Source: LMUY01 sp965198895
GTDB lineage: Bacteria; Pseudomonadota; Alphaproteobacteria; Acetobacterales; Acetobacteraceae
Length of the DNA: 64,000 bases
Assembly: GCA_965198895.1 (NCBI GenBank)
Contig: OZ240676.1
Location: 4,216,001-4,280,000 of the forward strand
Direction of reading: 5' to 3'
In this document: one piece after another, positions 26,140 through 35,170 of the stretch
Position numbering within the stretch: the stretch's first letter is position 1
How the letters are laid out: every line of letters begins with the position of its first letter
Notes under the pieces: generated by a model
Seen by the model: the letters and a program-made list of their open reading frames with translations, nothing else
Databases searched by the model: none
Told to the model about the DNA's origin: nothing
Program-made: the position numbers and the translations under genes

Positions 26140-26272
26140 GACCCGAGCGTATGCCACCTGTCTCGCGGCCCATAGCGCGGGACGCAACTATACTTTGCGT
26201 TCGATGCGTCTGGCGCGTGCAGAATGGGCCGGTATGGTCGCGAACGATCTCGCCAGTGAAAGACCCCATTCG

Positions 26273-26986
26273 ATGCCAGCCTCTTTGAGCGACAATCCCC
26301 CAACGATCATGGTCGTCGGAGCCTCCCGCGGCCTCGGCCACGCCATGGCGGCCGAGTTCCTGAAGAAGGGATGGAAAATCGTCGGCACGGTTCGCGGTGG
26401 CGGGACCCGGACCTTGCTGCACGACTTGGCGGACGAGTTCGCGGGCCGGGTGGAGATCGAGGTCCTGGATATCTGCGAACCGGATCAGCTTGCGGCGCTG
26501 CGCGACCGCCTGTCGGGCCGGGTGTTCGACATGCTCTTCGTGAATGCCGGGACCACCAACAACGAGACGGAAACGATCGGAGAGGTGACGACGGACGAGT
26601 TCGTGCGGGTCATGGTCACCAATGCACTGAGCCCGATGCGTGTCGTCGAAACGCTCGAGCACACCGTTCCTGAGACGGGTCTGATCGGGGTGATGTCATC
26701 CGGGCAAGGCAGCATCAGCAACAACGAAACCGGAATGCGGGAGGTCTATCGCGGCAGCAAGGCGGCGCTGAACATGTTCATGCGAAGCTTTGCGGCACGT
26801 CACGCCGGGCAATCCCGCGCGATGGTGCTGATGGCTCCGGGCTGGGTGCGCACCGCCTTGGGAGGGCCGGGCGCCCGGCTGACCATCGAGGAGAGCGTGC
26901 CGAGCCTGGTGAACGTCCTGCTTTCGAAGCAGGGCACTCCGGGCTTGCACTATGTCGACTATCTCGGCCGCACGGTCCCGTGGTGA
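26273..26986 (+). CDS. SDR family oxidoreductase
   Basis: Short-chain dehydrogenase of 237 residues with cofactor loop GASRGLGHAMA, the NAG motif in FVNAGTTNN and the catalytic pair as YRGSK. It is the likely target of the divergent LysR regulator. An upstream in-frame ATG at 26234 would add 13 residues. Its last codons (YLGRTVPW and TGA) plus about 25 downstream bases are copied into every linker of the tandem array that follows, so the gene's 3' end was the seed of the amplification. Confidence 0.9.
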   Translation: MPASLSDNPPTIMVVGASRGLGHAMAAEFLKKGWKIVGTVRGGGTRTLLHDLADEFAGRVEIEVLDICEPDQLAALRDRLSGRVFDMLFVNAGTTNNETETIGEVTTDEFVRVMVTNALSPMRVVETLEHTVPETGLIGVMSSGQGSISNNETGMREVYRGSKAALNMFMRSFAARHAGQSRAMVLMAPGWVRTALGGPGARLTIEESVPSLVNVLLSKQGTPGLHYVDYLGRTVPW

Positions 26987-28169
26987 TCCGCCGCCCTCAA
27001 ACCGGCCAGCGTAGGGTGCAATGCGCTTCGGCATTGCACCTCAGGGCCCGGCACACCGAGGGTTTCATAGGCACGAGTGGTGGTGCAATGCTCGAGCGCA
27101 TTGCACCCTACGATCTCTATCTCGGCCGTACGGTCCCGTGGTGATCCGCCGCCCTCAGGCCGGCCAGCGTAGGGTGCAATGCGCTTCGGCATTGCACCTC
27201 AGGGCCCGGCACACCGAGGGTTTCATAGGCACGAGTGGTGGTGCAATGCTCGAGCGCATTGCACCCTACGATCTCTATCCCGGCCGCACGGTCCCGTGGT
27301 GATCCGTCGCTCTCAAGCGGCCAGCGTAGGGTGCAATGCGCTTCGGCATTGCACCTCAGGGCCCGGCACACCGAGGGTTTCATCGGCACGAGTGGTGGTG
27401 CAATGCTCGAGCGCATTGCACCCTACGATCTCTATCCCGGCCGTACGGTCCCGTGGTGATCCGCCGCCCTCAGGCCGGCCATCGTAGGGTGCAATGCGCT
27501 TTGGCATTGCACCTCAGGGCCCGGCACACCGAGGGTTTCATCGGCACGAGTGGTGGTGCAATGCTCGAGCGCATTGCACCCTACGCTCTCTATCCCGGCC
27601 GCACGGTCCCGTGGTGATCCGTCGCTCTCAAGCGGCCAGCGTAGGGTGCAATGCGCTTCGGCATTGCACCTCAGGGCCCGGCACACCGAGGGTTTCATAG
27701 GCACGAGTGGTGGTGCAATGCTCGAGCGCATTGCACCCTACGATCTCTATCCCGGCCGTACGGTCCCGTGGTGATCCGCCGCCCTCAGGCCGGCCATCGT
27801 AGGGTGCAATGCGCTTTGGCATTGCACCTCAGGGCCCGGCACACCGAGGGTTTCATAGGCACGAATGGTGGTGCAATGCTCGAGCGCATTGCACCCTACG
27901 CTCTCTATCCCGGCCGCACGGTCCCGTGGTGATCCGCCGCCCTCAAGCGGCCATCGTAGGGTGCAATGCGCTTTGGCATTGCACCTCAGGGCCCGGCACA
28001 CCGAGAGTTTCATCGGCACGAACGGTGGTGCAATGCTCGAGCGCATTGCACCCTACGATCTCTATCCCGGCCGCACGGTCCCGTGATTATCCGTCGCCCT
28101 CAGGCCCGGCACACCGACGGTTTCATCGGCACGAACGGTGGTGCAATGCACCAGCGCATTGCACCCTAC
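26959..28169. repeat. Tandem array of a hairpin doublet plus SDR 3'-end copy (157/158-bp units)
   Basis: Seven full doublets begin at 27011, 27169, 27326, 27484, 27641, 27799 and 27956; an eighth is truncated. Each is GTAGGGTGCAATGC...GCATTGCACC, a spacer (TCAGGGCCCGGCACACCGAG onward), then the inverted arm with loop TCGAGC, 101 bases in all. Linkers of 56-57 bases repeat the SDR gene's last codons and 3' flank. Spacings alternate 158 and 157, and linker variants alternate too (GCCCTCAGGCCGG versus GCTCTCAAGCGG), so the larger unit is 315 bases. Open frames through the array are artefacts of its periodicity. It accounts for the gene-free stretch 26987-28214. Confidence 0.95.
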
Positions 28170-28214
28170 GACGGCGCTGGCGGTCGGCAGTTTGCCAATG
28201 TGACCGACGGTGGC

Positions 28215-28499
28215 CTAGTCGAGTGCGTCGATCAGTCGCGCTAGGTTCACGTCCCGCGCGCTCAGCCCGCCCGCCTCGTGGGTGCTGAGCGAGATCTCCA
28301 CCCGGTTGTAGCTGTTGGACCAGTCGGGATGGTGGTCGTGCTTCTCGGCCAGCAGCGCCACCCGCGTCATGAACGCCCACGCCGTGCTGAAATCGTCGAA
28401 CTTGAAGGCACGGCGGATATGGTCGCCTGCCACGTGCCAGTGGGGCAGGGCGGTCGCGAGCCCCGCCAGTTCGCTCTCGTCCAATCGGGCAAGTGTCAT
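28215..28499 (-). CDS. phhB: Pterin-4a-carbinolamine dehydratase
   Basis: Small enzyme of 94 residues that dehydrates 4a-hydroxytetrahydropterin to recycle tetrahydrobiopterin-type cofactors, as used by phenylalanine hydroxylase. The family signature is present: FKFDDFSTAWAFMTRVALLA followed by EKHDHHPDWSNSYNRVEISL, giving the catalytic His-His and Pro-Asp-Trp elements, then STHEAGGLSARD. No hydroxylase gene is in the window. Its stop lies 45 bases beyond the tandem repeat array. Confidence 0.95.
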   Translation of the reverse strand: MTLARLDESELAGLATALPHWHVAGDHIRRAFKFDDFSTAWAFMTRVALLAEKHDHHPDWSNSYNRVEISLSTHEAGGLSARDVNLARLIDALD

Positions 28500-28544
28500 G
28501 CTCGGCAGGGTGCGCGGCGGCGGCGAAAATGTCTATGGTGACGG

Positions 28545-28931
28545 ATGTCCCTCATCCCGCCGACCCTGCAAGATATCGTCACCCTGGCAGAGCAAGCGCT
28601 TGCCGCCATCCCAAAACGCTTTACCGACCACGCGCGCCGCATCGCCATCGTGGTGGAGGAGATGGCCGACGACGAGACGCTCGACGCCATGGGCATCGAG
28701 AGCGGCTACGACCTGACCGGACTGTATCGCGGCACGCCGATGCCCCAGGCCAGTGCCACCGACCCGAACCCCGAGCCCGACATGATCCTGCTGTATCGCG
28801 AGCCGATCCTGTTGGAATGGATCGAGACCGGGGAGGATCTGGCCGCCCTGGTGAACAACGTGCTGGTGCACGAGCTGGCGCACCATTTCGGCTTCAGCGA
28901 TGACGATATCGGGGCGCTGGAGCGGGCGTAG
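28545..28931 (+). CDS. Minimal zincin-like metallopeptidase family protein
   Basis: Small protein of 128 residues with a gluzincin-type motif His109-Glu110-Leu-Ala-His113 (VHELAHHFGFSDDDI), where the downstream Asp may be a third metal ligand. The N-terminus is a helical segment (TLQDIVTLAEQALAAIPKRF), and the centre contains TGLYRGTPMP and DMILLYREPIL, typical of this group of one-domain putative metalloproteases. Its actual activity is unproven in the family. It converges on the MFS gene and overlaps it by 38 bases. Confidence 0.88.
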   Translation: MSLIPPTLQDIVTLAEQALAAIPKRFTDHARRIAIVVEEMADDETLDAMGIESGYDLTGLYRGTPMPQASATDPNPEPDMILLYREPILLEWIETGEDLAALVNNVLVHELAHHFGFSDDDIGALERA

Positions 28932-30180
28932 CTTCGCCCAGCGTGAAGCGGATCCGCCCGGCCGCCATGCCGACGCGCAGATGACGCCGGGTCACCAGGT
29001 AGTGGATGCCGACGACCGCCGCCGCGAAGCCCGAGGCGGCGCCCACCCCCAGCGCCCAGCGCGGGCCGAAGCGGTCGGCGACCCAGCCCACGATCGGCGC
29101 CCCGATCGGGGTGCCGCCGAGCGTCACGGCGAAGCGGATCGCCAGCACCCGGCCGCGCATGGCGGGGTCCGTCGATAGCTGCATCAGGCTGTTGGTGGAG
29201 TTGGTGAAGCTCAGCGCGGCCATGCCGATCACGATCAGCGCCACGCCGAACGACCAGAACGTCGGCATCGAGGCCGCCAGGGCGCAGCCGACGCCGAACA
29301 TCGCGGCCCCGCCCATCACCATCGACAGCCGTGGCCGCTCCTGCCGGGCGGAGAGCAGCGAACCGGCGATCGTCCCCACCGCCATCATCGACATCAGCAG
29401 GCCGTACTGGCCCGCGCCGGCATGGAACACGGTTACGGCCATGGTGGAGATGAAGATCGGGAAGTTCAGCCCGAACGTGCCGATCAGGAACAGCATCACC
29501 AGGATCGCCTGCAGGTCCGGCCGCGTCCAGACGTAGCGGAACCCGGCGGCGAAGCCTCCCCGCCCGCGAACGGCCCGCTCGTCGCGATGCAGCTCGTCCA
29601 GGCGCAGCAGCCCCAGCGAGCACAGCACGGCCAGGAACGAGGCCGCGTTGACCACGAACAGCCAGCCCGACCCCACGGCCGAGATCAGCAACCCGGCGAT
29701 CGCGGGGCCGATCATCCGCGCCGCGTTGAACGAGGTGGAGTTCAGTGCGACGGCGTTCGACAAATCCGCCTCGCCGACCAGCTCGGACACGAAGGTCTGG
29801 CGCGAAGGGGTGTCGAACGCGCTGAGGCAGCCCAGCAGCAGCGCGAAGACGTACACCTCCCACAACCGCACCGACCCGGCGATCGTGAGCACGCCCAGCC
29901 CCAGGGCCAGCAGCCCCATCCCCGCCTGGGTGCACAGCAGGAGCCGGCGGCGGTCCAGATGGTCGGCGGCGAAGCCGGTGAGGGGCAGCAGGACGATGTG
30001 CGGCCCGAACTGCAGCGCCATCACCACGCCAACGGCGGTCGCGTTGTGGTGGGTCAGTTGGGTGAGCACCAACCAATCCTGGCCGATACGCTGCATCCAC
30101 GTCCCGATGTTGGACACGATCGCGCCCGCCGCCCAGACCCGATAGTTGTGGCTGCGCAGGGCGCGGAAGGTGCCGCTCAT
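28894..30180 (-). CDS. MFS transporter (EntS/MFS_3 type exporter)
   Basis: Carrier of 428 residues with about twelve hydrophobic segments. The N-terminus FRALRSHNYRVWAAGAIVSN and the loop GTWMQRIGQDWLVLTQLT are typical of the MFS_3/EntS group, which exports siderophores and drugs; DTPSRQTFVSELV is also characteristic. The ATG at 30180 begins the conserved part. A GAGGAG lies 14 bases upstream, farther than usual. No linked substrate-synthesis gene is present. Confidence 0.9.
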   Translation of the reverse strand: MSGTFRALRSHNYRVWAAGAIVSNIGTWMQRIGQDWLVLTQLTHHNATAVGVVMALQFGPHIVLLPLTGFAADHLDRRRLLLCTQAGMGLLALGLGVLTIAGSVRLWEVYVFALLLGCLSAFDTPSRQTFVSELVGEADLSNAVALNSTSFNAARMIGPAIAGLLISAVGSGWLFVVNAASFLAVLCSLGLLRLDELHRDERAVRGRGGFAAGFRYVWTRPDLQAILVMLFLIGTFGLNFPIFISTMAVTVFHAGAGQYGLLMSMMAVGTIAGSLLSARQERPRLSMVMGGAAMFGVGCALAASMPTFWSFGVALIVIGMAALSFTNSTNSLMQLSTDPAMRGRVLAIRFAVTLGGTPIGAPIVGWVADRFGPRWALGVGAASGFAAAVVGIHYLVTRRHLRVGMAAGRIRFTLGEATPAPAPRYRHR

Positions 30181-30325
30181 CGGTGTCGCCGCATCTCCTC
30201 TGCTATCGGGGCAGCAGTCTGCAGACCCGCAGGCCAACTGTGAAGAGCCGGTGATGTCCGCACGCCGACGGTTTGCGTTGCACTGCGGCGACGCTTGCGG
30301 CATGGTGCGCCCACCCGAATCACCC

Positions 30326-30522
30326 GTGCGGGAGAGTGCAGACCTTCGCAATGCGGGGGCTGCCGCCGAAGGCGCAACCGGCCCCCGGAAACGCTCAGGC
30401 ACAAAGGACCGCACGGAGCATAGGGTCTCTGGAAAGCGCCCCTGGCCATCGGGGTGCACCGACGGAGTAAGGGTCGTGCACGCCGCGCCCGAATCTCTCA
30501 GGTTCCGCGACAGAGGGGGGTC
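30326..30522 (+). promoter_or_regulatory. Tandem glycine riboswitch
   Basis: Two adjacent aptamers precede gcvT. The first runs from about 30326 with GCGGGAGAGT, contains GCCGCCGAAGGCGCAACC and closes with ACGCTCAGGCACAAAGGACC. The second starts near 30424 with TCTCTGGAAAGC, contains CACCGACGGAGTAAGGG and ends with AATCTCTCAGGTTCCGCGAC, AGAGGGGG. These are the conserved elements of the two-aptamer glycine sensor, which turns on glycine cleavage genes when glycine is high. The rest of the gap 30181-30572 is the MFS leader and the riboswitch expression platform. Confidence 0.93.
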
Positions 30523-30572
30523 GTTCCTGCCAGCACTGGTGCCGGCGGGCGGCCTTTGCTCGCGGAGACGTC

Positions 30573-31706
30573 GTGTCAGAATTCACCCCGGAAGACTTCA
30601 TCGATCCCGATGCGGACGTGCTCCGCACCACCCCGCTCGATGCGCTGCATCGCCGGCTGGGCGGGCGAATGGTGCCGTTCGCCGGGTATGAGCTGCCTGT
30701 GCAGTATCCCGCTGGGGTGATGGCCGAGCACATCCAGTGCCGCGAGCGCGCCGCGCTGTTCGATGTGTCCCACATGGGCCAGATCAGCCTGCACGGCGCG
30801 GACGCCGCGGCGGCGCTGGAGACGCTGGTGCCCGGCGACATGCTCGGCATCAAGCCGGGCCGCCAGCGCTACACCCTGTTCCTGGACGAGGCCGGCGGCA
30901 TCCTGGACGACCTGATGGTCGCCAACCACGGCGACCGGTTGCTGCTGATCGTCAATGCCAGCCGCAAGAAGGCCGACGCACAGCACCTCGCCACCCGCAT
31001 TCCGCAGATCACCGCCGAGCGCCACCACGACCGTGCCCTGCTGGCCTTGCAGGGCCCCGCCGCCATCACCGTCATGGGCCGCCTGTCGCCCGAGGCGGCG
31101 GCGCTGCCGTTCATGGGCGTGGCCGAACTGAGCATTGCCGGGATCCCCGTCTGGATCAGCCGCTCCGGCTACACCGGGGAGGACGGGTTCGAGATCTCCA
31201 TTCCCGCCGCCGATGCCGAGGCGTTCGCGGAAAAGCTGCTGGCCGAACCCGAAGTGGCGCCCGCGGGGCTGGGCGCACGGGACAGTCTGCGGTTGGAGGC
31301 GGGACTGTGCCTGTACGGCAACGACATCGACGAGCTGACCACCCCGGTCGAAGCCAACCTGAAATGGACCATTGCCAAGCGCCGGCGCGAGGCTCGCGAC
31401 TTCCCGGGCGCCGTCGCGATCTGTGACCAGCTGGTCCACGGCCCGACCCGGCTGCGCGTCGGCATCCGCCCCGAGGGCCGCGCCCCCGCCAGGTCCGACA
31501 CCGCCATCGCGGCGACCGACGGCACCGGCGCCGGCAACGTCACATCCGGCGGGTTCGGCCCGACCGCGGGCGGACCGATCGCCATGGGCTACGTCCGCAA
31601 GGATCTGGCCGCCGAAGGCACCGCGCTCGACCTGCTGGTGCGCGGCAAGCAACTGCCTGCCCGCGTCGCCGCCCTGCCATTCGTCCCTCACCGCTACGTC
31701 CGCTGA
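30573..31706 (+). CDS. gcvT: Glycine cleavage system T protein (aminomethyltransferase)
   Basis: Transfers the methylene group from the aminomethyl-lipoyl H protein to tetrahydrofolate, releasing ammonia; 377 residues. The N-terminal region has LHRRLGGRMVPFAGYELPVQ and FDVSHMGQISLHG. ISRSGYTGEDGFEI and the folate-binding segment follow, and TSGGFGPTAGGPIAMGYV is at the C-terminus. The GTG start has GGAG six bases upstream. It is the first gene of gcvT-gcvH-gcvP under the glycine riboswitch. Confidence 0.96.
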   Translation: MSEFTPEDFIDPDADVLRTTPLDALHRRLGGRMVPFAGYELPVQYPAGVMAEHIQCRERAALFDVSHMGQISLHGADAAAALETLVPGDMLGIKPGRQRYTLFLDEAGGILDDLMVANHGDRLLLIVNASRKKADAQHLATRIPQITAERHHDRALLALQGPAAITVMGRLSPEAAALPFMGVAELSIAGIPVWISRSGYTGEDGFEISIPAADAEAFAEKLLAEPEVAPAGLGARDSLRLEAGLCLYGNDIDELTTPVEANLKWTIAKRRREARDFPGAVAICDQLVHGPTRLRVGIRPEGRAPARSDTAIAATDGTGAGNVTSGGFGPTAGGPIAMGYVRKDLAAEGTALDLLVRGKQLPARVAALPFVPHRYVR

Positions 31707-31720
31707 AGGAATTCGGAACC

Positions 31721-32092
31721 ATGATCCGTTTCACCAAAGACCATGAATGGGTTCGGCTGGACGGCGACATCGCCACAGTCGGCATTACCACCCACGCGCA
31801 GGACGCGCTCGGCGACCTGGTGTTCGTCGAACTGCCGGAGCCGGGCCGCGAAGTGACCGAAGCCGAGGCGGTCGCCGTCGTGGAATCGGTGAAGGCGGCG
31901 AGCGACGTCTACGCCCCGCTGGCCGGCCGCGTCACCGAGGTGAACGGCCAACTCTCCGACGACCCGGCGCTGGTGAACCGTGACCCGGCGGGCGAAGGAT
32001 GGTTCTTCAAGTTGCAACTGGCGGATGCGGCGGCGTTCGATGCGCTGCTCGACCAGGAGGCCTACGACAAGCTCGTGGCGGAGGCGGCATGA
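31721..32092 (+). CDS. gcvH: Glycine cleavage system H protein
   Basis: Lipoyl carrier protein of 123 residues that shuttles the aminomethyl group between P, T and L proteins. The lipoylated lysine is in AVAVVESVKAASDVYAPLAG, and the N-terminus FTKDHEWVRLDGDIATVGIT is typical. A ribosome binding site (GAAGGA) lies in the 14-base gap after gcvT. Its stop overlaps the gcvP start (ATGA). Confidence 0.96.
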   Translation: MIRFTKDHEWVRLDGDIATVGITTHAQDALGDLVFVELPEPGREVTEAEAVAVVESVKAASDVYAPLAGRVTEVNGQLSDDPALVNRDPAGEGWFFKLQLADAAAFDALLDQEAYDKLVAEAA

Positions 32093-34953
32093 TGGACGCC
32101 GTCGCCGAACTCGCGGCCCTCGAGGACAGCTTCGTCCACCGCCACGTCGCACCCGCCGAGGCCGATATCGCCGCCATGCTGCACGCCGTGGGCGCCGAGA
32201 CGCTGGAGGCGCTGGCTGCCCAGACCGTGCCCGGCGACATCCGCATCCCGCCGATGCAGGGCCTGCCGGACGCCATCGGCGAGATCGCGGTGATCGAGGA
32301 ACTGCGCCAGCTTGCCGCGCAGAACCACCGGCTGCGCTCGCTGATCGGCCAGGGCTATTACGGCACCCACACCCCGCCGGTGATCCGGCGCAACGTGCTG
32401 GAGAATCCGGGCTGGTACACCGCGTACACGCCATACCAGGCCGAACTCGCCCAGGGACGGCTCGAGGCGCTGCTCAACTTCCAGACCATGGTCAGCGACC
32501 TGACCGGCATGCCGATCGCCAACGCCTCGCTGCTGGACGAGGCCACCGCGGCGGCCGAGGCGGTGGCGATGGCGCATGCCTCGTCGCGCACCAAAACGGG
32601 TGCGATCGCGGTGTGTGCCGACCTGCACCCGCAGACCACGGCCGTGCTGCAGACGCGCGCGCACCCGCTCGGCTGGACGCTGCACAGCTTCGCCCCCGGT
32701 GACGTGGCGGCGATCGGGGCGGCGCAGCCGTTCGCGGTGGTGCTGCAGTACCCCGGCACCTCCGGCGCGTTGCGCGACCTACACGCCGAGATCGCGGCGG
32801 CGCACGAGGCGGGGGCGCTGGCCATCGTCTGCGCCGACCTGCTGAGCCTGGTGCTGCTGACGCCGCCGGGCGAGATGGGGGCGGACGTGGTGGTCGGCTC
32901 GTCGCAGCGCTTCGGCGTGCCGATGGGGTTTGGCGGGCCGCACGCGGCGTTCTTCGCCACGCAGGACAAGTTCAAGCGCTCGATGCCGGGCCGCCTGGTC
33001 GGCGTGTCGCAGGATGCCGCCGGGCAGCCGGCGATGCGGTTGGCGCTGCAGACCCGCGAGCAGCATATCCGCCGCGAGAAGGCCACCAGCAACATCTGCA
33101 CCGCGCAGGTTTTGCTCGCCGTGATGGCCGGGATGTATGCCGTCTGGCACGGCCCCGAGGGCCTGATGCGGATCGCTCGCCGCACCAATTTGCAGGCCCG
33201 CGCCTTGGCCGAGGTGGCCACGAAGGCCGGCCTCGTGCTGCGGCACGACTCGTTCTTCGACACGATCGCGCTGGACGTGCCGGACGCAGACGGGCTGATG
33301 GCCCGGGCGGTCGAGTCCGGGTACAATTTCCGCCGGCTCGACGCGACCGGTGTGTCGATCTCGCTGGATGAGTCGGTCACGGCGGAGGATCTCGCGGCCC
33401 TTGCAACGGTGTTGGGCGGCCAATTGGGCGGGGCGCCGGCCTCGATCCCGGCCGCGCTGCTGCGGACTGGGCCGGTGTTGGCGCAGCCGGTGTTCGGCGC
33501 CCATCGCTCCGAGCACGAGATGCTGCGCTACCTGAAGCGGCTCGAAGATCGGGACGTGGCGCTGAACCGCTCGATGATCCCGCTCGGCTCCTGCACCATG
33601 AAGCTGAACGCGACGGCCGAGATGGTGCCGATCACGCTGCCGGGCTTCTCCGACATCCACCCGTTCGCCCCTTTGGAGCAAACGGTGGGTTACGCCACCA
33701 TGATCGAGCGGCTGGCGGGCTGGCTATCGGCGGCGACCGGGTTTGCGGCGGTGTCGCTGCAGCCGAACGCCGGGTCGCAGGGTGAGTACGCCGGCCTACT
33801 GGCGATCCGCGCCTATCACGAGGCGCGCGGGCAGGGTGAGCGCGACGTGTGCCTGATCCCGTCTTCGGCGCACGGCACCAATCCGGCGAGTGCGGCAATG
33901 GCGGGGCTGCGCGTGGTGGTGGTCGGCTGCGACCGCGACGGCAACGTCGATCTGGAGGATCTGCGCGCGAAGGCCACCCGGCACGCCGAGCGGCTGGCGG
34001 CGCTGATGGTGACCTACCCGTCGACCCACGGCGTATTCGAGGGCGAGATCCGCAACATTTGCGCCACCATCCACGAGCATGGCGGCCAGGTGTACATGGA
34101 CGGCGCCAACATGAACGCGCAGTTGGGCCTCACCAGCCCGGCCGCGATCGGCGCCGACGTGTGCCACCTGAACCTGCACAAGACGTTCTGCATCCCGCAT
34201 GGCGGCGGCGGCCCGGGCGTCGGCCCGATCGGCGTCGCGGCCCACCTTGTGCCGCATTTGCCGAACCACCCGGCCCGCGCCGATGCCGGCCCGGCGACCG
34301 GGTTCGGCCCGGTGAGTGCGGCGCCGTTCGGGTCGGCGCTGATCCTGCCGATCTCCTACGCCTATATCCGCATGATGGGCGCGGCGGGGCTGACCCGCGC
34401 CTCCGAGGTCGCGATCCTGAACGCCAACTACATCGCGACCCGGCTGCGCGATGCCTACCCGGTGCTGTATGCCGGGCAGGGCGGCCGGGTGGCGCACGAG
34501 TGCATCATCGACTGCCGCGGCTTCCAGGCCGAGGCCGGCGTGATGGTGGAGGATATCGCCAAGCGCCTGCAGGATTACGGCTTCCACGCGCCCACTATGA
34601 GTTGGCCGGTCGCCGGCACGCTGATGATCGAGCCGACGGAAAGCGAGCCGAAAGCCGAACTGGACCGGTTCTGCGAGGCCATGCTGGCGATCCGCGCCGA
34701 GGTTACGGCGATCGGCGAGGGCAAGGGCGACCGGGCGGACAACCCGCTGAAGAATGCGCCCCACACCGCGTCCGAGGTGATGGGCGAGACCTGGCAGCAC
34801 AGCTACTCGCGGACCGAGGCGGCGTTCCCGCTCGCCTGGGTGCGCGCCAACAAGTACTGGCCTCCGGTGAAGCGGGTCGACAATGTCTACGGCGATCGCA
34901 ACCTGATCTGTACCTGTGCGCCGCTGGAGGCTTACGCGATCGCGGCGGAGTAA
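32089..34953 (+). CDS. gcvP: Glycine dehydrogenase (decarboxylating), P protein
   Basis: PLP-dependent decarboxylase of 954 residues, the long form in which the two half-domains are fused. N-terminal half: GYYGTHTPPVIRRNVLENPG and DEATAAAEAVAMAH. C-terminal half: the PLP lysine at Lys698 in HLNLHKTFCIPHGGGGPG, with SLQPNAGSQGEYAGL before it. It overlaps gcvH by four bases and ends the riboswitch operon. The L protein (lipoamide dehydrogenase) is not in the window, as is usual because it is shared. Confidence 0.96.
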   Translation: MMDAVAELAALEDSFVHRHVAPAEADIAAMLHAVGAETLEALAAQTVPGDIRIPPMQGLPDAIGEIAVIEELRQLAAQNHRLRSLIGQGYYGTHTPPVIRRNVLENPGWYTAYTPYQAELAQGRLEALLNFQTMVSDLTGMPIANASLLDEATAAAEAVAMAHASSRTKTGAIAVCADLHPQTTAVLQTRAHPLGWTLHSFAPGDVAAIGAAQPFAVVLQYPGTSGALRDLHAEIAAAHEAGALAIVCADLLSLVLLTPPGEMGADVVVGSSQRFGVPMGFGGPHAAFFATQDKFKRSMPGRLVGVSQDAAGQPAMRLALQTREQHIRREKATSNICTAQVLLAVMAGMYAVWHGPEGLMRIARRTNLQARALAEVATKAGLVLRHDSFFDTIALDVPDADGLMARAVESGYNFRRLDATGVSISLDESVTAEDLAALATVLGGQLGGAPASIPAALLRTGPVLAQPVFGAHRSEHEMLRYLKRLEDRDVALNRSMIPLGSCTMKLNATAEMVPITLPGFSDIHPFAPLEQTVGYATMIERLAGWLSAATGFAAVSLQPNAGSQGEYAGLLAIRAYHEARGQGERDVCLIPSSAHGTNPASAAMAGLRVVVVGCDRDGNVDLEDLRAKATRHAERLAALMVTYPSTHGVFEGEIRNICATIHEHGGQVYMDGANMNAQLGLTSPAAIGADVCHLNLHKTFCIPHGGGGPGVGPIGVAAHLVPHLPNHPARADAGPATGFGPVSAAPFGSALILPISYAYIRMMGAAGLTRASEVAILNANYIATRLRDAYPVLYAGQGGRVAHECIIDCRGFQAEAGVMVEDIAKRLQDYGFHAPTMSWPVAGTLMIEPTESEPKAELDRFCEAMLAIRAEVTAIGEGKGDRADNPLKNAPHTASEVMGETWQHSYSRTEAAFPLAWVRANKYWPPVKRVDNVYGDRNLICTCAPLEAYAIAAE

Positions 34954-35053
34954 TCTCCCGCTCCTCGAGGGCGATTGCATCGTGCCTGTCGTCCTCGCGA
35001 AGCGCACTGCTGTTGCTGCTGTCCGGTTCACGTTCCTGCGGCACGAAGACACC

Positions 35054-35170
35054 GTCGTGCCAGTGCTTGACACTGGCATCCACGCGGTTGGGCTGGTGAC
35101 GTCGACACTGCCGGAAGCAAGACGGCCGTGCCGGTGTCTGCGGAACCCCGTGGATACCAGGGTCAACCCT
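35054..35170. repeat. Inverted hairpin doublet in the gap after gcvP
   Basis: A perfect hairpin TGCCAGTG-CTTGA-CACTGGCA (35058-35078) is followed by CATCCACG. About 70 bases on, the inverted counterpart CGTGGATACC leads into AGGGTCAACCCT. This resembles the GGATCCACG-type palindromic repeats common in alphaproteobacteria and differs in sequence from the other doublets here. The gene-free stretch 34954-35318 shows no other supported feature and no clear terminator for gcvP. Confidence 0.5.

Noticed and set aside
26959..28169. CRISPR array
   Set aside because: Units are about 157 bases, 'spacers' are the same sequence each time, and no cas gene is present.
27021..28288. Series of nearly identical 60-160-residue ORFs on both strands
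   Set aside because: They are translations of the tandem hairpin array, repeat every 315 bases, have low-complexity sequence and no ribosome binding sites.
29422..30243. 273-residue plus-strand ORF opposite the MFS gene
   Set aside because: Gln/Arg/His-rich shadow of a membrane protein gene on the other strand.
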